A stretch of DNA of 64,000 bases, taken from assembly GCF_019303495.1 (NCBI RefSeq), contig NZ_JAEVFI010000016.1, positions 1 through 64,000 on the forward strand, written 5' to 3'. This stretch comes from Streptomyces sp. JJ66. GTDB lineage: Bacteria; Actinomycetota; Actinomycetes; Streptomycetales; Streptomycetaceae. The position numbers and the translations under genes are program-made. Within the stretch, counting starts at the first letter, position 1, and each line of letters opens with the position of its first letter. The notes under the pieces were generated by a model. The model saw only the letters and a list, made by a program, of their open reading frames with translations. It made no database searches and was not told where the DNA came from. Shown piece by piece: positions 41,904 to 50,161 of the stretch.

Positions 41904-42506
41904 TCAGTCCGGGCGCAGGGCGTGCCGGGCCGCGATCGCCTTCGCCGCGTCCGAGTCGGGTCCGGGCGCCGGAACGAACACCGCTTCGCGGTAGTACCGC
42001 AGCTCCGCGATCGACTCCCGGATATCGGTCAGCGCCCGGTGCGTCCCGCCCTTCTCCGGGCTGTTGAAGTACGCCTTCGGGTACCAGCGCCGGGCCAGCT
42101 CCTTCACCGAGGAGACGTCCACCATCCGGTAGTGGAGGTGGGCGTCGAGTTCGGGCATGTCGCGGCTCAGGAAACCACGGTCGGTGGCGATGGAGTTGCC
42201 GCACAGCGGGGCCCGTCCCGGCTCGGGGACGTACTCCCGCACGTAGGCCAGCACCCGCGCCTGCGCATCGGCCAGCGTCGTGCCCGTGTCCAGTGCGTCC
42301 AGCAGACCCGAGGCGGTGTGCATGTCGCGCACCACCTCGGGCATGGTGACCAGCGCCCCGGCGGGCGGGCGGATGACGACGTCCACCCCCTCGCCGAGGA
42401 CGTTGAGCTCACCGTCGGTCACCAGCGCGGCCACCTCGATGAGCGCGTCCCCGGTCAGCGAGAGGCCGGTCATCTCGCAGTCGATCCACACCATCCGATC
42501 GTTCAT
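41904..42506 (-). CDS. orn: oligoribonuclease
   Basis: The 200-residue 3'-5' exoribonuclease degrades 2-5-nt RNA and the linear product of c-di-GMP. DEDDh motifs are intact: WIDCEMTGL (Asp-Glu), the central [16 protein letters not shown], and the C-terminal [11 protein letters not shown] (His-x4-Asp). In S. coelicolor the ornA gene lies next to adpA and its loss affects growth and development; the same neighbour is found here, 34 bp upstream on the same strand, so the two may be cotranscribed. Confidence 0.95.
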   Translation of the reverse strand: MNDRMVWIDCEMTGLSLTGDALIEVAALVTDGELNVLGEGVDVVIRPPAGALVTMPEVVRDMHTASGLLDALDTGTTLADAQARVLAYVREYVPEPGRAPLCGNSIATDRGFLSRDMPELDAHLHYRMVDVSSVKELARRWYPKAYFNSPEKGGTHRALTDIRESIAELRYYREAVFVPAPGPDSDAAKAIAARHALRPD

Positions 42507-42540
42507 GCGAGCACCCTACGCGCTGCCGCCCTGGGACGTC

Positions 42541-43878
42541 TCAGGGCCTGGCGCGGCCCCGCTGACCTGGCACTCTGGCCGCGTACGCCTCCGGGCACCG
42601 GGGGCCGGAATCACCGGCCGCCGCAGCGACCAGGCCCAGCCCGGCGGCGTCCGGCCAGTGCTCCTCCTCCGGTGCCTCCTCGTCCGCCGTGGGCCGCGCC
42701 TCCGCGCGCCCGGCGGGACGCGGCGCGGCACGCGGCTCCCCGCGTGGCTCGGGACGCGGCTCCCGACGCGGCTCGGGCGGCCGGTGCGGCAGCCGGAACG
42801 CCGGTGCGGTGGCCTCGGCCCCGTGTGCCGCGTCCGCCCCGTCGCCGGGGCCGGGACGGCGCGCCCGGTAGGCCGCGCGGTACGTCGCCGGGGAGGTGCC
42901 GAGCTGACGCCGGAAGTGGCCGCGCAGGGCCACGGGCGAGCGGAAGCCGCAGCGGGCGGCGACCTCGTCCACCGAGCACTCGGACGTCTCCAGCAGCCGC
43001 TGTGCCTGGAGCACCCGCTGGGTGATCAGCCACTGCAGCGGCGCGCTCCCGGTGAGCGCGCGGAACCGCCGGTCGAAGGTGCGCCTGCTCATGTAGGCGC
43101 GGGCCGCCAGCGCCTCCACGTCGAACTGCTCGTGCAGGTGCTCCAGCGCCCAGGCGACGACGTCGGCCAGCGGGTCGCCCCCGAGCTCTTCTGGTAAAGC
43201 CCTGTCCAGCCGGTGGAGTTGGCCTAGGTCGGCGGCGTTGCCCCGGCGTGGTGGCACCACCAGACGCCGGGCCAGCGCGCCCGCCGCCTCCGCCCCGTGG
43301 TCGGCCCGCACCACGTGCAGGCACAGGTCTATCCCGGCGGCTGTTCCGGCGGAGGTGAGGATGTCGTCGTCGTCGATGAAGAGTTCGCGCGGATCGACGT
43401 GAACGGCCGGGTAGCGCTTGGCGAGTGTGGGCGCGTACATCCAGTGTGTCGTCGCCGGGCGGCCGTCGAGCAGCCCGGCGGCGGCGAGGACGAACGCCCC
43501 GGTACACAGCCCCATGATCCGCGCGCCCTCCTGGTGGGCGCGGCGCAGCGCCTCCAGAGCGGCCGCGGGCGGCGGCTGGGTGATGGAGCGCCAGGCGGGG
43601 ACGACGACCGTCCCGGCCCGGGCGATGGCGTCAAGGCCATAGGGGGCGGTCAGCTCCAGACCGCCCGTCGTGCGCAGCGGGCCTTCTTCCCCGGCGCACA
43701 CCAGCAGGCGATACCTGGGTACGCCCGCCTCCTGCCGGTCAACGCCGAAGACCGAGAGCGGGATGGAGCTCTCGAATATCGGTCCGCCGCCGAACAGCAA
43801 CACCGCTACGATCTCGCGACGTCTCCGGGCGGTCAGTTTCCGGACGGTCGCGGGGCCGTGCGATGGGTCCTGGCTCAT
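42541..43878 (-). CDS. adpA: AdpA-type AraC/PfpI developmental master regulator with TTA codon
   Basis: The 445-residue protein has an N-terminal DJ-1/PfpI-like dimerisation domain (IVAVLLFGGGPIFESSIPL, LCTGAFVLAAAGLLDGRPATTHW). Its C-terminal AraC domain has two helix-turn-helices (LAARAYMSRRTFDRRFRALTG, VDEVAARCGFRSPVALRGHF). The sequence closely follows streptomycete AdpA, the A-factor-cascade activator of secondary metabolism and sporulation. A TTA leucine codon (43197-43195, in RALPEELG) lies between the domains, as in other adpA genes, making translation depend on bldA tRNA. A Pro/Arg/Glu-rich tail of about 100 residues extends the C-terminus. The ATG follows GAGGGGGG. Confidence 0.95.
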   Translation of the reverse strand: MSQDPSHGPATVRKLTARRRREIVAVLLFGGGPIFESSIPLSVFGVDRQEAGVPRYRLLVCAGEEGPLRTTGGLELTAPYGLDAIARAGTVVVPAWRSITQPPPAAALEALRRAHQEGARIMGLCTGAFVLAAAGLLDGRPATTHWMYAPTLAKRYPAVHVDPRELFIDDDDILTSAGTAAGIDLCLHVVRADHGAEAAGALARRLVVPPRRGNAADLGQLHRLDRALPEELGGDPLADVVAWALEHLHEQFDVEALAARAYMSRRTFDRRFRALTGSAPLQWLITQRVLQAQRLLETSECSVDEVAARCGFRSPVALRGHFRRQLGTSPATYRAAYRARRPGPGDGADAAHGAEATAPAFRLPHRPPEPRREPRPEPRGEPRAAPRPAGRAEARPTADEEAPEEEHWPDAAGLGLVAAAAGDSGPRCPEAYAARVPGQRGRARP

Positions 43879-44691
43879 GTGTCAAGCCCCCCTCAGTGGT
43901 CGCTTTCCTCTCGGTGTTGCACGGTTCCCCCGCCGTGGTTAGCAAGATCGAATCTACTGGGTCGTACGCGGTTGCGGTGACAAGTTCATCACTCAGTGCT
44001 TTGTCGACAACACAACGTGGCGTAAACCATTCGATCACGAAGCGTCGCATCCGTCGATGGCGCGCCAGGTGGCGCGCAGTCCCCTTTCCCGGGCGCGTAG
44101 GGGGTGCGGGCGGGGCGCACTCCTTTCCGGCCTGCTCGGATCGGCCGCCGTGGACGGCACTGCCAAGGTATCTACCACGGCGACAACTTGGCCGAAAAGA
44201 GCACCCGTCATACGTAAGACTCATACCCCGGCAGCGTACGTGCCGCGAGGTCTGCGACGGACGCGTTTGGGGAACCTGCCGACGGCAGACGGGGCGCACG
44301 GTGCGTGGGACGTTCGGTGCGCGGCTAAACCCTGCATAACGTTTCGACTCCCAGCAGGTCACAGCCTCGGAGCGCCGACACGCCGGTACCAGCCACCGCT
44401 CTGTGCCGCACCGGGGGCGCACGGGAGCACGACGGCGCAGGCCGGGAGCGGCACGCCCTGGGCGGGACACGCCCACCGCCACCGAGACGGCATTGCGTCG
44501 CGCCGCGTGCTGGGGCATGCTTCGGCGTCAACCACCGGGCGGGTCCGCCCCGTCCGCTCTGGGCACGGCGCGTGTAGGGCCGTACCCTGGGCGTAGGGGG
44601 ACGGGAAAGGTATTTCCCGGTCGTTTATTGAGCCCGCAACCACACACCGTTCACCTTCCTCACTCCAGAGGACTCCTTCGGCGAGACGATC
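43879..44691. promoter_or_regulatory. long adpA/usp divergent regulatory region
   Basis: This 813-bp gene-free region is the presumed adpA promoter and leader, on the far side serving the universal-stress gene. Long upstream regions are normal for adpA, which is controlled by gamma-butyrolactone receptors and by itself. I see TTGTCGACAA, a 10-bp palindrome, at 44001-44010, and A/T-richer patches near 43930-44040 and 44180-44240. No receptor (ARE) or AdpA site could be assigned with confidence. Confidence 0.6.
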
Positions 44692-45252
44692 ATGGCCGGA
44701 CACCAGATCCCTGAACCCGCGGACCGCAAGCCGGTCGCCGGCTCCCCGGCGATGCCCGAAGCGGCGGCACCGGACCCGTTCCCCCGCACGCCGGAGGCGG
44801 CAGGCTCCCCCGCGCGCCACTCCCGCGACCCGGCCTTCCAGCACGGCGTGGTGGTCGGGTTCGACGGCTCCCTCTCCAGCGAGCGGGCGCTCGCCTACGG
44901 CATCGGCATGGCCCACCGCTCCGGCAGCGGTCTGATCATCGTGCACGTCGCCAACCGGCTTCCCACGACGGTGTGGGCGGGCTGCGAGCCGCCTGTCTTC
45001 GTTGACGTCCCCGACCACCGCAGCGAGGTGCTGGGCCTGGAGCTGGCCTGCGCGGACTACCTGTCCGACGTGCCGTGGGTTCTCGTGGAGCGCGGTGGCG
45101 ACATCTGCCACGAACTGGAGGAGGTCGGCCGCGAGTACGAGGCGGACGCCATCGTGGTCGGCTCCACCCACGGCCTCGTCGGCCGCGTCTTCGGCTCCGT
45201 CGCCGGCCGGCTGACCCGCCGCGCCCAGCGCCCGGTCATCGTCATCCCCTGA
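44692..45252 (+). CDS. universal stress protein family
   Basis: The 186-residue protein has one UspA domain (about residues 50-186): VVVGFDGSLSSERALAYG at the start and GSTHGLVGRVFGSVAGRLTRRA at the end. The latter matches the Gly-x2-Gly-x9-Gly-Ser ATP-binding pattern of ATP-binding USPs. A Pro/Ala-rich 48-residue N-terminal extension precedes the domain. Role: nucleotide-binding stress or dormancy protein in the cytoplasm; partners unknown. It diverges from adpA, and a candidate structured RNA follows. Confidence 0.9.
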   Translation: MAGHQIPEPADRKPVAGSPAMPEAAAPDPFPRTPEAAGSPARHSRDPAFQHGVVVGFDGSLSSERALAYGIGMAHRSGSGLIIVHVANRLPTTVWAGCEPPVFVDVPDHRSEVLGLELACADYLSDVPWVLVERGGDICHELEEVGREYEADAIVVGSTHGLVGRVFGSVAGRLTRRAQRPVIVIP

Positions 45253-45339
45253 CCACGCGTGACGCACGCTGACGAACCGGCCCTTCGGCACCTCCCGCCG
45301 AGTGAGCGCGCCCGGCGAACCGCCCGCAAACTACTCGCC

Positions 45340-45508
45340 CGTAGGAAGTGGATTGTGCGCTTGTGAGGGGCATACAGCAGTACAACGTGCTGCCGCCGGG
45401 GAGGTGACGGCCCCGGCAGCAGCTTCGGTCGGCGTAATGGGCGACGCCGACCGCGAGGCGGCTCCCGGCGCGTATGGTGGCACGCGCCGGGAGCCGCCTC
45501 TCTCTTCT
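45340..45508 (+). ncRNA. candidate structured RNA with three consecutive stem-loops
   Basis: Three adjacent hairpins fill 45388-45500. The first is TGCTG plus CCGGGG pairing with CCCCGG plus CAGCA (45388-45421, 3-nt bulge). The second is CGGTCGGCGT-n8-ACGCCGACCG (45426-45453, perfect 10 bp). The third is a perfect 19-bp stem with an 8-nt loop (45455-45500), followed by TCTCTTCT as in a terminator. Only 1-4 nt separate them. No ORF is supported here. The 5' end at 45340 is a guess. It could be an sRNA, or the 3' UTR and terminator of the stress-protein gene. Confidence 0.45.
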
Positions 45509-45551
45509 GCCGGTGCTGGCCGACAGGGCTATTTTGGGGCCATCTGTGGAC

Positions 45552-45755
45552 TCAGCCCCACTGGTCCAGGAAGGCGCTCCACGCCTCGTACCCGAACCCG
45601 ATCACCGGGCCGTCCGGCCGCTTGCTGTCGCGGACAGGAACCACGCCGGGAACACCATCGGCGACCTCGACGCACTCTCCCTGGCCGCCGCTGTAGCTGC
45701 TGACGCGCCACCTAGCGTCGGCGAGGTCTAGCGGGCGGTGGCGGGGCTCGATCAT
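45552..45755 (-). CDS. DUF397 small protein
   Basis: The 67-residue protein has the DUF397 pattern: ARWRVSSYSGGQGECVEVADG, VVPVRDSKRPDGPVIGF and AWSAFLDQW. Its ATG overlaps the stop of the upstream XRE gene by 4 bp (ATGA), so translation is coupled to the regulator. It forms an intact WhiJ-like pair with that gene. Confidence 0.9.
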   Translation of the reverse strand: MIEPRHRPLDLADARWRVSSYSGGQGECVEVADGVPGVVPVRDSKRPDGPVIGFGYEAWSAFLDQWG

Positions 45756-46624
45756 GGTCTGTGCTCCTTGGCGATGCGGCGGATTAGCGCGAGCGATTCC
45801 GTTGGCGGCAGCGCCGAGGTGCGAGCGTCGTCGAAAAGCTCTCGGTAGCGAGCCACTTCCGACTCCCGCTCCATCCAGATGTTGCCGGTCGGTGTCTCCG
45901 TCAGCACGAGGTCAAGCGCCGACACCTGTGGAAAGCTCAGCAGCAGGTACGGGCCGAACATACCCGAGTGCGCCCCTCGCGAGAACGGCAGCACCTGCAC
46001 CGTGATGTTGGACCGCTCGGCCATGGTCGCCATGTGCACAAGCTGGTCATGCATGACGGCCGGTCCTCCCACCTGCTGGCGGAGGACGCCTTCGGCAAGT
46101 ACGGCCCAGAGCTCCAAGGGTGGCTCACCAGCCAGACGCTCCTGCCGTGCGACCCGTACCTGTACGAACTGCTCGATCTCCTCCGGGGTCTTCCAGGCCC
46201 GTGAGGCGACTGTCACGGCCCGGCCGTACTCGGGCGTCTGGAGGAGGCCAGGGATCAGCTGCGCCTGGAACGTCTTGATGGAGTCGGAGATGGCTTCCAT
46301 CTCGATGTAATCCCGATAGGTGTCGCCAAGTACGGAGCCGTACTGGTGCCACCAGCCTTCGCGGCGCCGCCGGTTGGCGCGGCGGGCCAGCGCGCCCAGA
46401 CGTTCACGCACTTCGCTGTCCTCCACCCCGTACGCCTGCATGAGGGCGATCAAGTCCGGCGCGCGTACGGGCACGTGGCCGTTCTCAACTCTGCTGATCT
46501 TGCCCTTGGTGCAGTCCAGGACCTCGGCAGCGTCGGCGGTGGAGAGGCCCGCGTTCTCCCGGTAGCGGCGAAGTTCGTCGCCAAGTTGGCGACCCAGCAC
46601 GGTGGATGGCTTGACGTTCGGCAT
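45752..46624 (-). CDS. XRE/DUF5753 transcriptional regulator (WhiJ-like)
   Basis: The 290-residue protein has an intact helix-turn-helix (LRRYRENAGLSTADAAEVLDCTKGKISRVENG) and a complete DUF5753 domain (IPGLLQTPEYGRAVTVASRA to the final RYRELFDDARTSALPP). The ATG at 46624 follows GGGAGTGG. It overlaps the DUF397 gene and diverges from an RsbW-like ATPase gene, with the palindrome ACCCGATCGGGT in the shared promoter. This is the classical three-gene arrangement of whiJ/abaA-like loci. Confidence 0.92.
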   Translation of the reverse strand: MPNVKPSTVLGRQLGDELRRYRENAGLSTADAAEVLDCTKGKISRVENGHVPVRAPDLIALMQAYGVEDSEVRERLGALARRANRRRREGWWHQYGSVLGDTYRDYIEMEAISDSIKTFQAQLIPGLLQTPEYGRAVTVASRAWKTPEEIEQFVQVRVARQERLAGEPPLELWAVLAEGVLRQQVGGPAVMHDQLVHMATMAERSNITVQVLPFSRGAHSGMFGPYLLLSFPQVSALDLVLTETPTGNIWMERESEVARYRELFDDARTSALPPTESLALIRRIAKEHRP

Positions 46625-46667
46625 ACGCCACTCCCTATCAGGCACCAAGTGCAGACGTCTTGAGATT

Positions 46668-46679
46668 ACCCGATCGGGT
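46668..46679. promoter_or_regulatory. palindrome ACCCGATCGGGT in a divergent promoter
   Basis: A perfect 12-bp palindrome lies 44 bp upstream of the XRE start and about 135 bp upstream of the ATPase start, in an A/T-richer stretch. It is a plausible autoregulatory operator. Confidence 0.45.
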
Positions 46680-46814
46680 GAATCCAACAACCAAGTATGC
46701 ATTCAACGTTGCGCCAGTGTCTTGTAACCCGTCACGCTGTTACGCAGCGGGTGCCGGACGCCCGCTGAGCAACGGGGGCTCCATCCGACCTGTAACCACC
46801 CCCAGGGGGCCGTT

Positions 46815-47447
46815 ATGGCGCAGCACTCCAGCCCATCCGAAGTCACCTTCCGCCTCACCCGCCGTCGCAGCAGCGTGCCCCGGGCGCGGGCGCTGCTGCG
46901 CGGTGCGCTCACCGACTGGGGAGTCGCCCAGAGTGTCGGCGAGACGGGAGAGCTGGTGCTCTCCGAGCTAGTGACGAACGCGCTGCGGGCGCAGGCGCCG
47001 CATGACCGGCAGGTGGGCGTACATATCACCTGCTCGGACAGCGGCACCCTCCTGCGGCTCGAAGTGAGCGACGCCGGAGCAGGCATGCCGCACGTGCGCG
47101 CACCGGGCGACCACGAGACATGCGGGCGAGGGCTGCTGCTCGTGGAAGCCCTCGCTCACCGCTGGGGCGTGGAAGGACGCGCGGGCGGAATCGGGAAGAC
47201 GGTCTGGGCGGAGCTGACGACACCGGACCATGCGCCCGCCACCGCGACCGTGAACGTCGAGGCGGCCACGGTCGCGCCAGGGCACAGCGTGCGGGTGTGG
47301 AGCCGGTGGAAGACGGTCCGGACGGTGCGGAGCGAGCCGGACGCCTCCGGTGGCCGGGCCGTCGTCCTGGAACTGGACGACGGCCCGGCCTTGCGGCTGG
47401 ACGCCACCGAACCCCTGACCGCGCGGGGCTACGTCGGCTCTGCGTGA
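46815..47447 (+). CDS. RsbW-like ATP-binding protein
   Basis: The 210-residue protein has a HATPase domain with N-box VLSELVTNALRAQ, G1 box LEVSDAGAGMP and G2 box CGRGLLLVEALAHRWGV, followed by a 75-residue C-terminal extension of unknown fold. It is a probable anti-sigma-type kinase or ATP-dependent partner of the adjacent XRE/DUF397 pair. The 83-bp gap to the convergent glmS gene holds no clear terminator. Confidence 0.88.
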   Translation: MAQHSSPSEVTFRLTRRRSSVPRARALLRGALTDWGVAQSVGETGELVLSELVTNALRAQAPHDRQVGVHITCSDSGTLLRLEVSDAGAGMPHVRAPGDHETCGRGLLLVEALAHRWGVEGRAGGIGKTVWAELTTPDHAPATATVNVEAATVAPGHSVRVWSRWKTVRTVRSEPDASGGRAVVLELDDGPALRLDATEPLTARGYVGSA

Positions 47448-47529
47448 GGAAGTCCCTGACGTACGCCGACCGCCGGGCCGCCGTTACCGGCCGCCCGGCG
47501 CGTCACACAGGGTTCTCGTGCCGGAGAGG

Positions 47530-49356
47530 TCACTCCACCGTGACGGACTTGGCCAGGTTGCGGGGCTTGTCGATGTCGCGGCCGAGGGCCAGGGCCGTGT
47601 GGTAGGCGAGGATTTGCAGCGGGATGCCCATGAGGATCGGGTCCAGCTCCGGCTCGTTGCGGGGGACGACGATCGTGTGGTCCGCCTTCTCCTGCTCGCG
47701 GTGCGCGACGGCGAGGATACGGCCGCTGCGGGCCTTGATCTCCTCCAGCGTCGCGCGGTTCTTCTCCAGCAGGTCGTCGTCGGGGACGATCGCCACCGTG
47801 GGCACGGCGGGCTCGATCAGCGCGAGCGGACCGTGCTTCAGCTCGGAGGCCGGGTACGCCTCGGCGTGGATGTAGGAGATCTCCTTGAGCTTCAAGGACG
47901 CCTCCAGCGCGACGGGGTAGCCACGCACCCGGCCGACGAACATCATCGACTTCGCCTGCGCGTACTCGGCGGCGAGCTGGGCGATGTGCTCCTCGGCGGC
48001 CATGATCGCGTCGATCTGCGCGGGCAGCTTGCGCAGGCCCTCGATCACCCGCTTGCCGTCGGCGACGGACAGGTCGCGGATGCGGCCCAGGTGCAGCGCG
48101 AGCAGCGCGAACGCGACGGCGGTGTTGGTGAAGCACTTGGTGGAGACGACGCAGACCTCCGGACCGGCGTGCACGTACACGCCGCCGTCCGTCTCCCGGG
48201 CGATCGCGGACCCGACGACATTGACGACGCCCAGCACCCGCGCGCCCTTGCGCTTCAGCTCCTGCACGGCGGCCAGCGTGTCGTAGGTCTCGCCGGACTG
48301 GCTGACGGCGATGTACAGCGTGTCCGGGTCCACCACGGCGTTGCGGTACCGGAACTCGCTGGCGGGCTCGGCGTCGGCCGGGATACGGGCCAGCTCCTCG
48401 ATGAGCTGCGCGCCGATCAGGCCCGCGTGGTAGGCGGAACCGCAGCCGAGGATCTTCACCCGGCGCACCGCGCGGGCCTCCCGGGCGTCCATGTTCAGGC
48501 CGCCCAGGCGGACGGTGGCGAACCGGTCCTCGATCCGGCCGCGCAGCACCCGGTCCACGGCGTCGGCCTGCTCGGCGATCTCCTTGTGCATGTAGGTGTC
48601 GTGGGCGCCCATGTCGTAGGACTCGGCGGCCCACTCCACCGTCTCCGGAGCGGCGGCGGTGCGCGAGCCCTCGGTGGTGTAGGTGCGGTAGTCGTCGGCC
48701 TTGAGCGTGGCCATCTCACCGTCGTCCAGCGTGACGACCTGGCGGGTGTGCGAGACCAGCGCCGCGACGTCGGAGGCGACGAGCATCTCGTGCTCGCCGA
48801 TGCCCAGCAGCACCGGGGAGCCGTTGCGGGCGACCACGATGCGGTCAGGGAAGTCGGCGTGCAGGACGGCGATGCCGTAGGTGCCCTCGATGACCGCCAG
48901 CGCCTCGCGGACCTTCTCCTCCAGCGTCTCGCCCTGCGCCCGGCCCACGAGGTGGGCGATCACCTCGGTGTCGGTCTCCGAGACGAAGGTGACGCCGTCG
49001 GCCGTCAGCTTGGCGCGCAGCTCGGCTGCGTTGTCCACGATGCCGTTGTGGACGACGGCCACCTTGCCGTCGGCGTCCGCGTGCGGGTGGGCGTTCTCGT
49101 CGCTGGGGGCGCCGTGGGTGGCCCAGCGGGTGTGCGCGATCCCCGTCGTCCCGGCGAACCGCTTGGGCAGGCGCCCCTCCAGCTCCCGCACGCGCCCCTT
49201 GGCCTTGGCCGTCTTCAGCCCCGCGCTCTTGCCGGTGCCGCTGCTGTGGATCGCGATGCCCGCCGAGTCGTACCCCCGGTACTCCAGCCGCTGCAACCCC
49301 TCCAGCAGCAGGGGCGCGGCGTCCCGCTTGCCGATGTAACCCACGATCCCGCACAT
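47530..49356 (-). CDS. glmS: glutamine-fructose-6-phosphate aminotransferase (isomerising)
   Basis: The 608-residue enzyme makes glucosamine 6-phosphate for cell-wall precursors. The N-terminal nucleophile is Cys2 in MCGIVGYIG. The glutaminase domain has HTRWATHG and HNGIVDN. The two SIS domains carry ILGCGSAYHAG, ISQSGETYDTLAA-like sequence (here AVSQSGETYDT) and ELKHGPLALI, and the C-terminus ends in PRNLAKSVTVE. Length and motifs are complete. Streptomycetes often have more than one glmS; which copy this is cannot be told. A small conserved gene lies 55 bp upstream on the same strand. Confidence 0.96.
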   Translation of the reverse strand: MCGIVGYIGKRDAAPLLLEGLQRLEYRGYDSAGIAIHSSGTGKSAGLKTAKAKGRVRELEGRLPKRFAGTTGIAHTRWATHGAPSDENAHPHADADGKVAVVHNGIVDNAAELRAKLTADGVTFVSETDTEVIAHLVGRAQGETLEEKVREALAVIEGTYGIAVLHADFPDRIVVARNGSPVLLGIGEHEMLVASDVAALVSHTRQVVTLDDGEMATLKADDYRTYTTEGSRTAAAPETVEWAAESYDMGAHDTYMHKEIAEQADAVDRVLRGRIEDRFATVRLGGLNMDAREARAVRRVKILGCGSAYHAGLIGAQLIEELARIPADAEPASEFRYRNAVVDPDTLYIAVSQSGETYDTLAAVQELKRKGARVLGVVNVVGSAIARETDGGVYVHAGPEVCVVSTKCFTNTAVAFALLALHLGRIRDLSVADGKRVIEGLRKLPAQIDAIMAAEEHIAQLAAEYAQAKSMMFVGRVRGYPVALEASLKLKEISYIHAEAYPASELKHGPLALIEPAVPTVAIVPDDDLLEKNRATLEEIKARSGRILAVAHREQEKADHTIVVPRNEPELDPILMGIPLQILAYHTALALGRDIDKPRNLAKSVTVE

Positions 49357-49411
49357 ACGCGCTTCTCCCTCGTACCGTCTCGTTCCGTCGAGCTCGTCCG
49401 TCGAGCCGTCC

Positions 49412-49690
49412 TCAGCCGTACACGATCCGGCGCAACTGCCGCAGCGTGAGCTGTGGCGGCGCGACCGCCCGGTGCGGCAGCTCCGCCTGGATGCGCTCGA
49501 AGATCGCCGGGTTCCGCAGCCCCGCCGCCTGCAACTCCCGGTGGCGGCGCCGCACGAACTCCTCGGCGGTCTCGTCGAAGTACGCGAGCACGTCGAGCAC
49601 CACCCGCGCGGCCTCCCCGCGCGGGAGCCCGGTGGTGCGGGTCAGGTGCTCCACGAGCTCGTCGTGGTTCCCGTTTCGCCGTTCGAGCAC
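49412..49690 (-). CDS. conserved small hypothetical protein upstream of glmS
   Basis: The 92-residue protein is helical and charged (DELVEHLTRTTGLPRGEAARVVLDVLAYF, then EEFVRRRHRELQAAG), ending LRQLRRIVYG. I do not recognise the family. The GTG at 49690 has no clear ribosome-binding site. Upstream is an A/T-rich promoter-like stretch with the 16-bp palindrome TGCCCGATATCGGGCA. It lies just before glmS on the same strand and may be cotranscribed. Confidence 0.6.
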   Translation of the reverse strand: MLERRNGNHDELVEHLTRTTGLPRGEAARVVLDVLAYFDETAEEFVRRRHRELQAAGLRNPAIFERIQAELPHRAVAPPQLTLRQLRRIVYG

Positions 49691-49731
49691 GGACCGATAC
49701 TGGGGGGCACGGAAGCCTTTAGCAAATTTTC

Positions 49732-49747
49732 TGCCCGATATCGGGCA
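49732..49747. promoter_or_regulatory. 16-bp perfect palindrome TGCCCGATATCGGGCA
   Basis: The palindrome sits about 42 bp upstream of the small gene preceding glmS, adjoining the A/T-rich AGCAAATTTTC, the most A/T-rich patch in this region. It fits an operator over a promoter for the small gene and possibly glmS. Confidence 0.5.
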
Positions 49748-49786
49748 TAGCTGCCGCGTTCTCGCTCTCCCGGGGCGCGACCGGCG

Positions 49787-50011
49787 TCAGACCCGCCGCG
49801 TGTCGTGGAGCGTGCGGGACCGCTCGTAGAGGGCGCGGGCGTCGGGGTGGGCGAGGTGCGGCCGGATGAGCGCCCGCATGTTCCGCATCCGGTCGTCACG
49901 CCGGCCGGACTGGACCGCCTCCACTCGACCCACCACGTGCTGCCACTCCGGAATGGTGAGCGCGACAGAAAACAGCCCGGCCCCCAGCACACCCCTACGC
50001 GAAGGGTCCAT
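49787..50011 (-). pseudogene. remnant of a helix-turn-helix/TPR-type regulator with internal deletion
   Basis: The 74-residue frame starts MDPSRRGVLGAGLFSVALTIP, which resembles the segment after the HTH in large streptomycete TPR-containing regulators. It then jumps to RRDDRMRNMRALIRPHLAHP and ARALYERSRT, which resembles their extreme C-terminus. About 250 residues expected between are absent, as is the DNA-binding domain. So it looks like an in-frame internal deletion of a 5'-truncated gene. GGGAGG precedes the ATG, so a short protein could still be made. The family comparison is from memory. Confidence 0.45.
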
Positions 50012-50161
50012 ATCCAACCTCCCCGGCCTCACTGACAGCGCCCCGATGTGTCCGGGCGCCACTGTCGTTCCCTCGAAGTGTTTCCGGACGGTTCACCCCC
50101 TACGTGGGGTATCGGCGCAACGTCACGGCACGGAGTGGCCTCCAGGCGCTAGCGTTTCCCT

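Noticed and set aside
49715..49747. Nine-codon mini-ORF starting MPDIGQKIC over the palindrome
   Set aside because: A/T-ending codons and lack of a ribosome-binding site make coding unlikely; the stretch fits a promoter better.
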